Shown in pieces: positions 10,609 through 20,424 of a stretch of DNA of 64,000 nt; positions within the stretch are counted from its first letter, which is position 1, and every line of letters starts with the position of its first letter. The DNA is taken from positions 124,001 through 188,000 of the forward strand of contig RMBW01000085.1 in assembly GCA_004009845.1 (NCBI GenBank), in the 5' to 3' direction. The notes below the pieces were generated by a model, which was given only the letters and a program-made list of their open reading frames with translations, made no database searches and was not told the origin of the DNA. Source of the stretch: Davidsoniella eucalypti (Eukaryota > Ascomycota > Sordariomycetes > Microascales > Ceratocystidaceae). The translations under genes were made by a program, and so were the position numbers.

Positions 10609-11344
10609 ATGAACTCAAGATTAGCATTCTCTTCTGTAAGTAACTATACCTATATATAAGAACCAAGTCTTTCTATTTGTCAGGAGCTTTGAATCACATG
10701 AAGAGCTATACTTGGAGCATGGGATGGCCTATAATCACGATCAAATGCGCAGGCAACTCTGTCAGCCCTCATTGCTAACAACATCTCTCATCTCTTTGGC
10801 GACAATAGTTCATCCGCGCTACTACAGCGCCCCGGACGATCTCGGCGGCCGCGCGCTTCGGTCCGGCATTCTCGCCGCTGCAGCAGCAGATCCGCAAGCT
10901 ATCTGACGAGACACGCAAGGCGATTGATAAGGCGGTGGCATCAGCACCTGTAGTGCTTTTCATGAAGGGTACTCCGGAATTGCCGCAGTGTGGCTTCTCG
11001 CGCGCGGCGATCCAGGTGCTAGGCATGCAGGGCGTGAATCCCGACAAGTTTGCAGCGTTCAATGTTCTTGAAGACGCTGATCTTCGTGCTGGCAAGTAGA
11101 TTTCCTTTTTTACTTAGTCTCTCTCTTGAGTTTGGAGGTCGGGTGTTTGCTAACTTTGTCTATCTTTTATACTACAGGTATCAAAGAGTACTCCGACTGG
11201 CCAACGATCCCCCAGCTGTACATCAACAAGGACTTTGTTGGTGGCTGCGATATCCTCATGTCTATGCACCAAAGCGGAGATCTAGCCAAGATGCTAGAGG
11301 AAAACGATCTTCTCGTCGAGGGCGAAGAGGGTGAGGAGAACTAA
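10609..11344 (+). CDS. GRX5: Monothiol glutaredoxin, mitochondrial (Grx5-type)
   Basis: Three exons: 10609-10635, 10809-11091 and 11178-11344, giving 158 residues. The N-terminal ~40 residues are rich in Arg/Ala/Ser and free of acidic residues, as in a mitochondrial targeting peptide. The CGFS active site is at residues 70-73, preceded by the LFMKGTPE glutathione-contact lysine motif. The cis-proline WPTIPQLY and the GGCD glutathione-binding motif follow in exon 3. Grx5 passes [2Fe-2S] clusters to acceptors in mitochondrial iron-sulfur assembly. Intron 2 (11092-11177) begins GCAAGT and ends CAG: only this GC donor keeps the conserved [14 protein letters not shown] in frame. The family call is very secure. 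It is convergent with the gamma-glutamyltransferase gene, 252 bp away. Confidence 0.95.
11092..11177 (+). other. GC-AG intron in the glutaredoxin gene
   Basis: The donor reads G|GCAAGT and the acceptor CTACAG|GT. Using the nearby GT at 11095 shifts the frame and destroys the conserved glutaredoxin sequence. The 86-nt length is ordinary for the window. Confidence 0.85.
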
Positions 11345-11596
11345 ACATGTGAATCACGGACCACCAAGTCATCATTTTCACGAGAGATGCCGATTCTTTT
11401 TTTGTTGTCTTGCACATGTCGATAATAGGATGACTCTATTCATTGCTATATGTTACCGGTAGAGATTGAGAAGGAGAGGTTGCAGGACATGTCTCTGTTC
11501 CATAGAAGAGATGATAATACTGCAGTGTACACTAGATATCAAATATGACGATTTATAACCACCAAACGCTAGACGCTAGGGACCAAGATGTAGCTC

Positions 11597-13806
11597 TTAG
11601 AATGCAGGATAAGCCGCGCCATCGCCACGAGGGTCACTTCCAGCTGACCAGATGCGAGTACCCTCGACTGGATCAATCGAGTTCCGGATAATCTGCCCGC
11701 GGCCAAATACTTGTCGCTCGTTATCGGAGATCACAATGACGTCATGTCCCAGCTTCTTCAACCCTTCAATCGTATCGACTCTCATTCCATCTTCAACCTT
11801 GACACGCCAGTCAACCGAGCCATCAGCCTTGGAAATTCCCGCATCAATGAAAACGCGCGGCGCATCCAGCGCCGCCTGTGGATTCAGCCGGCCAACTAGC
11901 TGGCCCAATAGTACTTGCACGTGACCCTGGGGCTGCATAAATCCACCCATGACGCCAAAGGCCGAGTGCAAAGAGGAGTCAGAGACGTTGGTCACCATAC
12001 CGGGAATAATGGTGTGATAGGGTCTCTTACGCGGGGCCAGGCAATTTGGATGCGCCGGAGAGAGCGAGAAGTTGGCGCCGCGGTTCTGTAGGGTAAAGCC
12101 GCAGCCGGCAGGGATAATAGCGCTTCCAAAGCCGGAGTAGTTAGAGTTGATGAAGGAGGCTGCGTTGCCTGCACTATCCGCCACACTAAAGTACACCGTG
12201 TCGCTGCTACTGAGTGCCGGGCTAAGCGTAGCCGGCTTGCCAACGTGGATCTCGGTATGGGCAAGCGCTCGATCAGGCTTGAAGAGCTTAGCACGCTTAG
12301 CCAGATAGTCGGCCGATATGAGCTCGTTGGCTAGTTTTTTGGCCTGATCTGGCGTGTAAGCTACGTCAGGGTCAGCTACAAACCACGTTCCATCGGAAAA
12401 TGCCAGACGTAGTGCCTCGATGATAGCATGTAGGTACGCCGTCGAGTTATGATCTTGTGGCGTCCAGGTTGGAATTTTGCCCAGCTTTTCTAGCTCTTGG
12501 ATGATACCGAGCGCCATTAGAGCTACGATGCCTTGGCAATTAGGCGGGTGTTCCCAAAGATCAACGGCTTTGTCACCAAGGCCTTGGCCGCTAAAGCGCA
12601 GTGCAAGAGGGTCGACATTCTGACTGCCCGTTTCTAGATGGTACTTTAGATCGTCAAGCGTGAGGTGACCACCCAGGTCTGTAACTACTTTAACCAGAGA
12701 CTCAGCGATACGTCCGGTGTAGAATCCCGCTTTGCCTTCGGTAGCCAGAGTGCGGAAGGTTCGTCCCAGGTTTGGGTTCTTCATAATCTCTCCAGCACGT
12801 GGCGATCTTACGCCATCAGGACTATTTGGGTCTTTCTTCAGCATCTCAGCGTAGTTGGGAGAGGCATCCCGAAGTTGCTTCTCAGCTTCCGTCCACTATA
12901 GTAGCTGTCAGCGGCCGTCTCGTGTAAGTGGCATGTAGTAAAGGGAACATACAAACACAGAGGTCAGCTCAGACACTGGGAACCCTTCTTCAGCCAGTTC
13001 AATGGCCGGCTTTAGAATCTCTCCCAGGCTGACTTTGCCGCTACCGAACCGCTCGATAGTGTCTACCCAGCCAGCGGCAGCGCCTGGTATGGTCACTGTA
13101 TGAACACTAGACATGGGAATTTTACCATCAACACCATCGGCTAACCCTAAGTCTTTACGGATGGTTTCGAGCGTGCAGTCTCGGCCTGAACGGCCCGAGC
13201 CATTGAGCGCAGAAATCTTTCCTGATGCTGCATCGTAGTACAGCAGGAACATGTCACCGCCAATTCCCGTTGAGGCGGGCTCGGTGACGTTCAAGCCAGC
13301 GGCTAGAACAGGTCGAAGAGACAATTAGCTAACATGGTCACACAGACAGTAATCCACTCTTGTTATTGAGGGAAAGAAGGAAGTAGTGTTACCAACTGCC
13401 ACGGCCGCATCCTATAGGCTCACGAGATAATGTATTAGTCAACAAAGTCCGCATATATGGCGCTAGTTTCTGTATAGCCGAGGAACCAGTAAGAATAATA
13501 GCTCACTTTTCCCCGTGTACAAAAGCAACGCCGCGTAATTGCTTCATACCCGAAAGATTTCGTATGAAGCAAACGCTGGTTCTTTTGCCCGCGGAAATCG
13601 TAGGTTACTCTTGGTTTTGTTTATTCAATTGAGAGACTTACCGCTGCATTTCCGCCTGCTTGAAGGACTTTGAGTCCGCATTGGGCGGCCAAAGGCTGCG
13701 TACACGCAATAATTCCCTTGGTGCTATGGACGACACTCCGTCTACTCCAGAAAGGGAATGTCTTCTCGCCCTCGGGCGGATGAACAGAGGAGATGTCCAG
13801 GGGCAT
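11597..13806 (-). CDS. Gamma-glutamyltransferase family protein
   Basis: Four exons on the minus strand: 13806-13642, 13411-13393 (19 nt), 13302-12953 and 12895-11597, giving 610 residues. An N-terminal GGT signature reads LQAGGNAADAAVAVAAGLNV, followed by TEPASTGIGGDMFLLYYD. The Ntn-hydrolase nucleophile is Thr near residue 411 in SSSDTVYFSVADSAGN, where autocleavage into large and small subunits is expected. The PxxPxxxPYHTIIPGM and GGFMQPQGHVQVL blocks are also present. The enzyme cleaves or transfers the gamma-glutamyl group of glutathione. With the chosen ATG at 13806 there is no signal peptide or membrane anchor, and the sequence looks closer to the bacterial YwrD-type branch than to vacuolar yeast Ecm38; that is an impression. 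An upstream in-frame ATG at 13896 would add 30 partly hydrophobic residues. Confidence 0.9.
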
Positions 13807-14895
13807 GTTTAGCGTGTCAAGGAGCCAGGGGGCAAGAATGTATGTGGTATAAAGTATAGGTCGTGAGAGAACAAAGAGATGATGGCATTCTCTCAAGGTT
13901 TATCACCCGGATATAGCTCAGTTTAAATAGCCGTTCTCTAGCGGCAGGCTCCGGCCCTCAAGTCATCCACACTTCGCCAAGCGAATGCTCCAATCTGACT
14001 CCATGTTCCACGGCCGGCTTACACGGCAAGCTCGAGAATTAGAGCCGATAGAGTCCCTATCGGATCCTACTCTACGACACATGCCATGCCACCACCTCGA
14101 GAGGCATTCGTGCCATGATCCAAGTATATTACTACCAAGTATTACATCAGTAAATCACATTAGCCACACTTTTCCGTAATTTATATAATACTAGGCGAAT
14201 CATGACGACAAAAATTTACTATGTCCTCACGATTTATGTAATGTGTTAGGGCTCGTTAGGGTTCACTCTAAGATGAAGCTAAGCTATAGATAAGTCCCAT
14301 ATTAGAGGTGCACTTTATCAGCATACCATTTGCGCAGCATCTGATTACCCAGAGCCCCGCTAAACATTCTACAATTATTGAAAGACGAGCAAAACATGAT
14401 CACACGTGCTTCAGACAAGTCTTGATTAGAATTTCCTGATATCAAAATAAACATAGTCTTGCGGCTCGTATAGGGCTTCTTTTAAAGTGTCCGGGTCTAT
14501 TTCCAGGGTGACCCCTTTTCTAGCTTTGTAGTCGCTCTTTCCTAGTCCATCTTGACGATTACTTCGCGGGCGCAAAGTCAAGCTGAGTCAACGATTCCGC
14601 AACGAGCAAAAAGGGCAACTGCTCTTTGAAAGCAAGTCACCCGCAAAGTTGGGGAATCATCTCCGCTGATATCTCTATCAAGGCTGCGTCTTTGATTCTT
14701 TGATTCTGCCACTACGATTTCGGTCTCAGTCTTGCGAGTTGACTGCAAGTGGTTAGTAAGCACATAATTGTGTCTGCCGCCACATGAGCTCGTAGCTTTT
14801 GAGCTAACTTGCGCATAGTCTCCTCGTAGTCCGGCAAGATAACCCTGCTCCCATATCACATCTCACTAGCACAACGCCGTCCGTTCTGCTTGGTC
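13807..14895. other. Divergent promoter region, GGT and RING genes
   Basis: 1.1 kb between two head-to-head genes. It includes a very AT-rich block around 14170-14230. No coding sequence is supportable, and I see no recognisable RNA gene. Confidence 0.4.
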
Positions 14896-16908
14896 ATGTC
14901 CGCGAACTCAGCCCCCACCGCCGCGAAGCTCAGCACTCCACCTTCGACGATACAGCCGGTCAGCAATAGCAGTGGCTCTTCTAGCGCTACGTCTCCGCCC
15001 ACCAATCGCCCACCCGCCAAAGCCCCGAGTATGGCCCAGCCGGCACCACGCAAGACACAAGGCTCGCGGCGCCAGCATAGAAACACGCGGCGCCATGGCG
15101 GCAACGGCGGTGGCGACCAGCGGTTCGATGAAGATGATTTCGCCGAGATGAAGGCCCTGCGCAACACTCACGGCCGTCGCGGACAAACCTCCATCACACA
15201 CCTGCTCAACTACGCAGCGCCGCTACGTATGGCTGACCATGACCACTCGGCCTATGCCCGATCGTATCGTCGGCAGCCGACCTGGGGGCCCGGGTCAGGC
15301 TATCATGCCGCCGATAAGGCGCGATACGTGCATGCGAACTACCGCTTCATCGTGTCGCCCGTCAGCGCATATTCCTCTCAGGCGTCCAACGCCGACGTAC
15401 AGATAGACTGGAGTCACGTGCTGCAGATACTAGCCTCGAGCATCTCCCAGTCTTCGTCGTGCCCCATCTGCCTGTCTGAGCCGGTGGCGCCTCGCATGGC
15501 CAAGTGCGGCCACATCTTCTGTCTGCCGTGTGTCCTGCGCTATATGGCTGCCCTGACTCCCGCTGAGGAGGAGGAGGCTAAGAAGCATAATCGTGGCCCG
15601 CGGTGGAAGAAGTGTCCTATCTGCGACGATCATGTGTACAACCACGATTTGCGGCCGGTACGGTTCTATGCCGGACAGGAAACTGCTCTACCGAGGCCCG
15701 GCGACGACGTTATTCTGCGCCTCATGGCTCGCAACTGCAAGTCGACGCTTGCCCTGCCTCGAAGCGGCAGTACCGAGATGCTGGACGACGGTAGCGAGAT
15801 CCCATGGCATTTCGCCGCTAATGTTATCGACTATGCTCGCGTGATGAAAGGCACGTTAGAGTACATGACCGACCAGCATGACGAGGAGATTATAGCTCTC
15901 CGGGAAATGGAGCAAAACGACGAGCTACTATATGGAGAAGGAAACGAGTGGTCACAAAAAGCCATTGCTTCAGTACAACAATCCAAAGCCAAGATCTTGG
16001 ACATCGTTGTGCCCCCAGAACCTGCCATGTCCGGTGGTGCGGCAGCATCTTTGAAGAAGCCATCGGAAGACACCGAGTTCTTCTTCTACTCGGCACCACC
16101 ACATCTCTATCTATCACCGTTAGATATCCGTATACTCAAGACCAAATATGGCTCCTTTGCCGACTTCCCATCTACGCTATTGCCTCGAGTCGAGCACATC
16201 TCAACCGGTCATGCCGTCGACGACGCCTTTCGAAAACGAGCCAAGTATCTTGCCCATCTGCCACAAGGCTGCCTAATTAGCTTCCTAGAATGTGACTGGA
16301 CTGAAATAATCCCAGAAGAAACCCTCGCTCAGTTCCAAGACGAAATCCAGCGTCGTCGAAAACGCAACCGTGATAAAGCTGCCCAAGAAGACCGGCAAAA
16401 GGCCCAAGCCGAGCGCCGTGAAAACGCCTCACTACTATCTAGCGCATCCCATCGCTACGACTACTACGATGAATTCGAACCTACACCTTCGACTCTCAAC
16501 CTTGCTGAATTTGCGCCACTTCCCGGTACATTGCCCGCACACGACACCTCCATCGTAGCCCAAGACGGCACTGGATCCGCAAATAACGAAGACGTTCCAT
16601 TCCTCTCTTCAAGTCCCTCCGCAAGCCGCACGACTGTCTGGGGTACGCGTGTAGTCGAGGGCGACGAGGGCGAGGAGGGCTTCGATCAGCCACACGGAAA
16701 CTTGGACGACGGCTGGATTCGAGACGAAGATTTAGAGAGCCAGGAGTTGGCTTGGCAACTTGCACAGGTCGATATGGCGGAGGATAGCACTGCTATACCA
16801 ATCAACTCTTCGAGTCATAGTGGCGTGGGCGGCGGTGGCGGAAAAAAGAAAAAGAAACAAAAACAAAAGATAACGCTCATGAGTACCGGAAGTCGGCGTG
16901 CTCTATAA
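14896..16908 (+). CDS. RNF10/Mag2-like RING finger protein
   Basis: Single exon, 670 residues; the first in-frame ATG is at 14896. After a low-complexity Ser/Pro/Ala-rich N-terminus and a basic patch comes a C3HC4 RING at residues ~189-245: CPIC, then CGHIFCLPC, then CPIC. The sequence just after it (the DLRPVRF stretch) and just before it (an IDW.HVLQI stretch) matches the RNF10/yeast Mag2 family. Members are E3 ubiquitin ligases acting on small-subunit ribosomal proteins of stalled initiating ribosomes; for this protein that role is inferred. A long central region and a charged helix (~residues 485-535, Arg/Lys/Glu/Gln-rich) follow. The C-terminus ends in a Gly run and a Lys/Gln-rich basic tail. 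It is convergent with the CBM48 gene. Confidence 0.88.
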   Translation: MSANSAPTAAKLSTPPSTIQPVSNSSGSSSATSPPTNRPPAKAPSMAQPAPRKTQGSRRQHRNTRRHGGNGGGDQRFDEDDFAEMKALRNTHGRRGQTSITHLLNYAAPLRMADHDHSAYARSYRRQPTWGPGSGYHAADKARYVHANYRFIVSPVSAYSSQASNADVQIDWSHVLQILASSISQSSSCPICLSEPVAPRMAKCGHIFCLPCVLRYMAALTPAEEEEAKKHNRGPRWKKCPICDDHVYNHDLRPVRFYAGQETALPRPGDDVILRLMARNCKSTLALPRSGSTEMLDDGSEIPWHFAANVIDYARVMKGTLEYMTDQHDEEIIALREMEQNDELLYGEGNEWSQKAIASVQQSKAKILDIVVPPEPAMSGGAAASLKKPSEDTEFFFYSAPPHLYLSPLDIRILKTKYGSFADFPSTLLPRVEHISTGHAVDDAFRKRAKYLAHLPQGCLISFLECDWTEIIPEETLAQFQDEIQRRRKRNRDKAAQEDRQKAQAERRENASLLSSASHRYDYYDEFEPTPSTLNLAEFAPLPGTLPAHDTSIVAQDGTGSANNEDVPFLSSSPSASRTTVWGTRVVEGDEGEEGFDQPHGNLDDGWIRDEDLESQELAWQLAQVDMAEDSTAIPINSSSHSGVGGGGGKKKKKQKQKITLMSTGSRRAL

Positions 16909-17528
16909 GTAGATAGTCAGACTAATTAGTTTATGTGAACAGAAAAACACATGGCATAGCATTTCAAATAGCATTTATATCATATCAGCATATAGTATTT
17001 CACTTCAGGGTTCAACATATACATGTACATCTGATAAGCATGAACAATTTTGAGGAAGAATTCCAGTTTCATATTGGATAGTTAATAGGACAACCGAAGG
17101 AGAACCAGTAGTAATAAAAACAAAAGAAGTTCCATAGAACCCTTAGGAAAGCATAATGTCATCTTATCAAACTCATCAGGCATTCGTGTCCATCTATTCG
17201 GTCAACTTTTGTTATACCGATGTAGGGGACATGATAGTAAAGAGGAAAAAAGAAAGAGACGTGAAAAAGAAAGGGAAAAAAAAGTTGATTGACACGAAAA
17301 GATTTCAGTAGAGAGGTGTCCAACGCGGGTATGATTGACCAAACAAGAAAATAAGAAAATAAGAGAAAATAATGAAAAAAAGACACTCAGAAGACAGCCA
17401 AGAAGTAAAAGAAAAAGAAAAAAGAGACGTGAAACTACTACACAAAGAGATCCAGAAAAAAGACAAGTAAAGAAAAGGACAAGAAAAGAAACAGATACCT
17501 AGTTTGACACATTGTGTTTTCGGGTCGC
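16909..17528. other. Convergent 3' region between RING and CBM48 genes
   Basis: 620 bp of AT-rich sequence with A-rich (plus strand) and hence T-rich (minus strand) tracts, especially 17225-17490. It probably holds both 3' UTRs and polyadenylation signals. No gene is seen. Confidence 0.45.
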
Positions 17529-20424
17529 CTATCTCCAGGCAAACAGTCTGCCAAACCAGCTAGAACGCTTCTTTTTGCTAGGCTCGTCTTCCTTCTGGTC
17601 AGTTTTGGTAGGGGGGACCTCTGCGGCGGGAGCCGCTGGTGCAGGTGCGGAAGCCAGAACGGCAGCCGGGACTGGAGCGAGCTCGGCAACAGGCTCAGCA
17701 ACGGCGGTCTTGACCTCGGCGGGGGTCTCAATAGCAGCGGCCTCGGCGGCGGCAGCCTCAGCCGCAAAAGCGGCAGGAACGCCACCAGGCAAAGCATCAG
17801 CCTGCTCATAAGACGCCTCATCGAGTTTCACGTTGGCGTTTATCTCCTCCTGAGTAGCAGGTACAGGGACGACATCTTCGGTGACGGTAACAGGGTTGAC
17901 AGCGCCCTCAGTGGCTGCAAGGGGAGCAGCACTGATAGTTTCAACGGCCTCTTCAGCCTTAGTCTCTTGGACAGGAGTTTCTTCGACGACGGGCTCGGCC
18001 TCAACAACGGGCTCCTCAACAGTGGGGGTCTCTTCAGCCACAGGCTCAGGCTCAGCGACAAGAGTCTCAACAGCAGAAGTCTCCTCGACAACTGGAGCTT
18101 CCTCAACGACAGGGGTCTCTTCAACTGCAGGAGTCTCTTCAGCAACAGGCTCAGCCTCGACAACGGGCTCTTCGGCGACGGCCTCTTCGACAACTGGCTC
18201 AGCCTCAGCTGCGGGAGTCTCCTCAATGGTAGGAGTTTCCTCGACCACAGGCTCAGCCTCGGCCACAGGTTCTTCGATAACGGGCTCGGCTTCAACGGCA
18301 GAAGTCTCCTCAACAGCGGGTGTCTCCTCGACGACGGGCTCGGCCTCGGCAGCGGGGGTCTCCTCAACAGTGGGGGTCTCTTCGACGACAGGCTCAGTCT
18401 CGGAAACGGGCTCCTCAACGACAGGCTCTGCCTCAGCGGCGGGGGCTTCTTCAACAACTGGTGTCTCCTCAACTGCAGGAGTCTCTTCAACGGTGGGTTC
18501 TTCAGCCTCGACTTCCTCGACGGCGGGAGTCTCTTCAACCGTAGGCTCTTCGACAGCAGGAGTCTCATCAACGGTTGGGACCTCTACGACCACAGGCTCG
18601 GCCTCGACAGCAGACTCCTCAACAACGGGCTCGGCCTCAGCGGCAGGAGCCTCCTCAACAACGGGGGTCTCCTCGACGACGGGCTCTTCAGCCTTGGCCT
18701 CCTCAACGGCGGGAGTCTCCTCAGTAACGAGAGCCTCTTCAACGATGGGCTCTTCGACAACGGGCTCAACCTCGACAGCAGGTGTCTCTTCAACAGCAGG
18801 CTCCTCGGTGATGGACTCTTCTACAGCAGGAGTCTCCTCAGCGGCAGGAGCCTCCTCGACCACGGGCTCAGCCTCGGCAACAGGCTCCTCGTCAGCAGGA
18901 GTCTCCTCCTTGGTTTCGAGAGGCACCTCGGCAGCAAGGGCGGCAGCAGATGTCTCAGGGGCGGCTGATGATATCACGACATCGGAAGCGGTAATAATCT
19001 CGGTAGGTTCGGAGGCAGGAGTAGCAGGCTGCTCCTCTTCAGCCTCCTCAGCCTCAGCCTCCTCAGTGGTGTTGGCGGCAGCGTTCTTCTTCTTCTTGTT
19101 CTTCTTCTTGTTCTTCTTCTTCTTGGGCTTAGCGGCATCAGCATTAGAGATTATGTAGTTGTTTGTGGCACCGGAGCCATCAGTCTCCTGTAGGGCTGAA
19201 GCGTCGAGAACCCACTCGCCATCGACGAAGAACTAATAAGATTTATGTTAGACAAAAGTACAGGGCATTTTTGGGTGATATGTGTGTGGTGTATATGAAT
19301 CAGGTAGGTGATATAAAGCAAGTAGGTGGAATGATATTCTTTTGGTCTGTTCCGTATAATCCATGATTGGCCCTTATTTCGTAGTAGAGCTTATTCGGTT
19401 AAATCAGGCATGGTCAGAAGCATATTCGTCCCGGGCTCGTCAAATGTTGGGTATGCAATAAGGTTTAGTTGCTGGTGGGGTTAAGATATGTACGATATGC
19501 TAAACGACGATCGATAGACAGTCTTATTGGAGTAGGTATTGGAGCAACATGTCCACCCTGACGCAGTTCCATGCCTAGTCAGGAGTTCGCTGAGAGAAGT
19601 GTGGTATGGATGGCAGGTGGTGATAAGGATTGCCGATAGCGATTATGGCGTGTAGGGCGAGGGTGATGTGTTTTTTTTTGTGAAAACCATGTCGAGCATA
19701 TTTTACAGGCCACCAGGGCAGTTCGAGCTTCTAGAGTCGAACAGACAGCGCGCAAGGGGCACTCAGTCAAGCATGTTGCACTGAAAGAGATGTACCAAGA
19801 TCAGGTGTCGAAATGTCTCGCAAGTACTTGAGGTATGAAACTGCTAGGCCTTCGAGATTTGCGCCTGTGTCCAAGGGTAGTGGTATAGGGATTCTGGCGG
19901 GGTTTGGAAACACAGAGGAGGGGATGATGTGAATATTTAGAGTGTAGATATACACATACCTTGTAGAAAACCTTCTCCTCACTGTCGGGAAGGGCCACAG
20001 TCTTCTCAAAAACATCGCCAACCTTCTCCAGCTTCTCGGTCTTCTCCCAGTTATCGAACGAGCCGGAGACGATGACCTCGCCGGCGGGCTGGGTCCTGTT
20101 GGTAGCAACGGTTAGTGTATGGGCAGATCAAAGGGCGGGTGTCGAACAGCAGCGATGGAACTGGCTACACAAGAAGCCACGACGGTCTCAGTACACGATG
20201 TACTAATTTCGCGGGACTAGTGTCAAGGCTCGTGTGCGAGGGTGTGGATCTTCAGCCCGGTTGCGGGCACAGAGAAGCGAGCACGCTGTTACTTGCTGGC
20301 TGTTGCCAGGAGATGCATATGCTGTCCTCGCCTGTGTAGACGGCCGAACGCCATGGCATCTCCAGGCAGATTCGTCTATAGAGGCGGGAGTGGCAACGTA
20401 CCATGTGAATTTGTGAGCGCCCAT
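17529..20424 (-). CDS. Crp1/Mdg1-like CBM48 protein with long acidic repeat domain
   Basis: Three exons on the minus strand: 20424-20402 (23 nt), 20095-19960 and 19232-17529, giving 620 residues. Residues 1-90 form an AMPK-beta-type glycogen-binding fold (CBM48): MGAHKFTWTQPAGEV leads to IVSGSFDNW, then a KTVALP strand, then VFYKFFVDGEWVLD. This is the N-terminal domain of yeast Crp1 and Mdg1. A Lys/Asn-rich segment follows (~105-120). Then comes a roughly 300-residue domain of degenerate Glu/Pro/Val/Ala units of the EETPAVEE and EAEPVVEE type. The C-terminus is Lys/Arg-rich and ends in SSWFGRLFAWR. Crp1 binds cruciform DNA and Mdg1 influences G-protein signalling in yeast; the role here is unknown. 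Introns of 306 and 727 nt are long for this genome. Confidence 0.85.
17980..18930 (-). repeat. Degenerate tandem repeat coding for acidic EEXPXVEE units
   Basis: Within the CBM48 gene the DNA repeats short blocks such as GTCTCCTCAAC, GGGCTCGGCCTC and CTCCTCGACGACGGG (plus strand) for about 950 bp. The protein repeats of 8-13 residues alternate EETPAVEE and EAEPVVEE forms. Because the units keep triplet periodicity without stops, long open frames also appear on the opposite strand; I regard those as by-products. Confidence 0.8.

Noticed and set aside
17514..19158. Long plus-strand open frames (~480 and ~425 codons) opposite the CBM48 gene
   Set aside because: They are reversed readings of the acidic repeat, low-complexity Ser/Thr/Gly or Leu/Asn, lacking domains. 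The minus-strand frame joins perfectly to a CBM48 domain.
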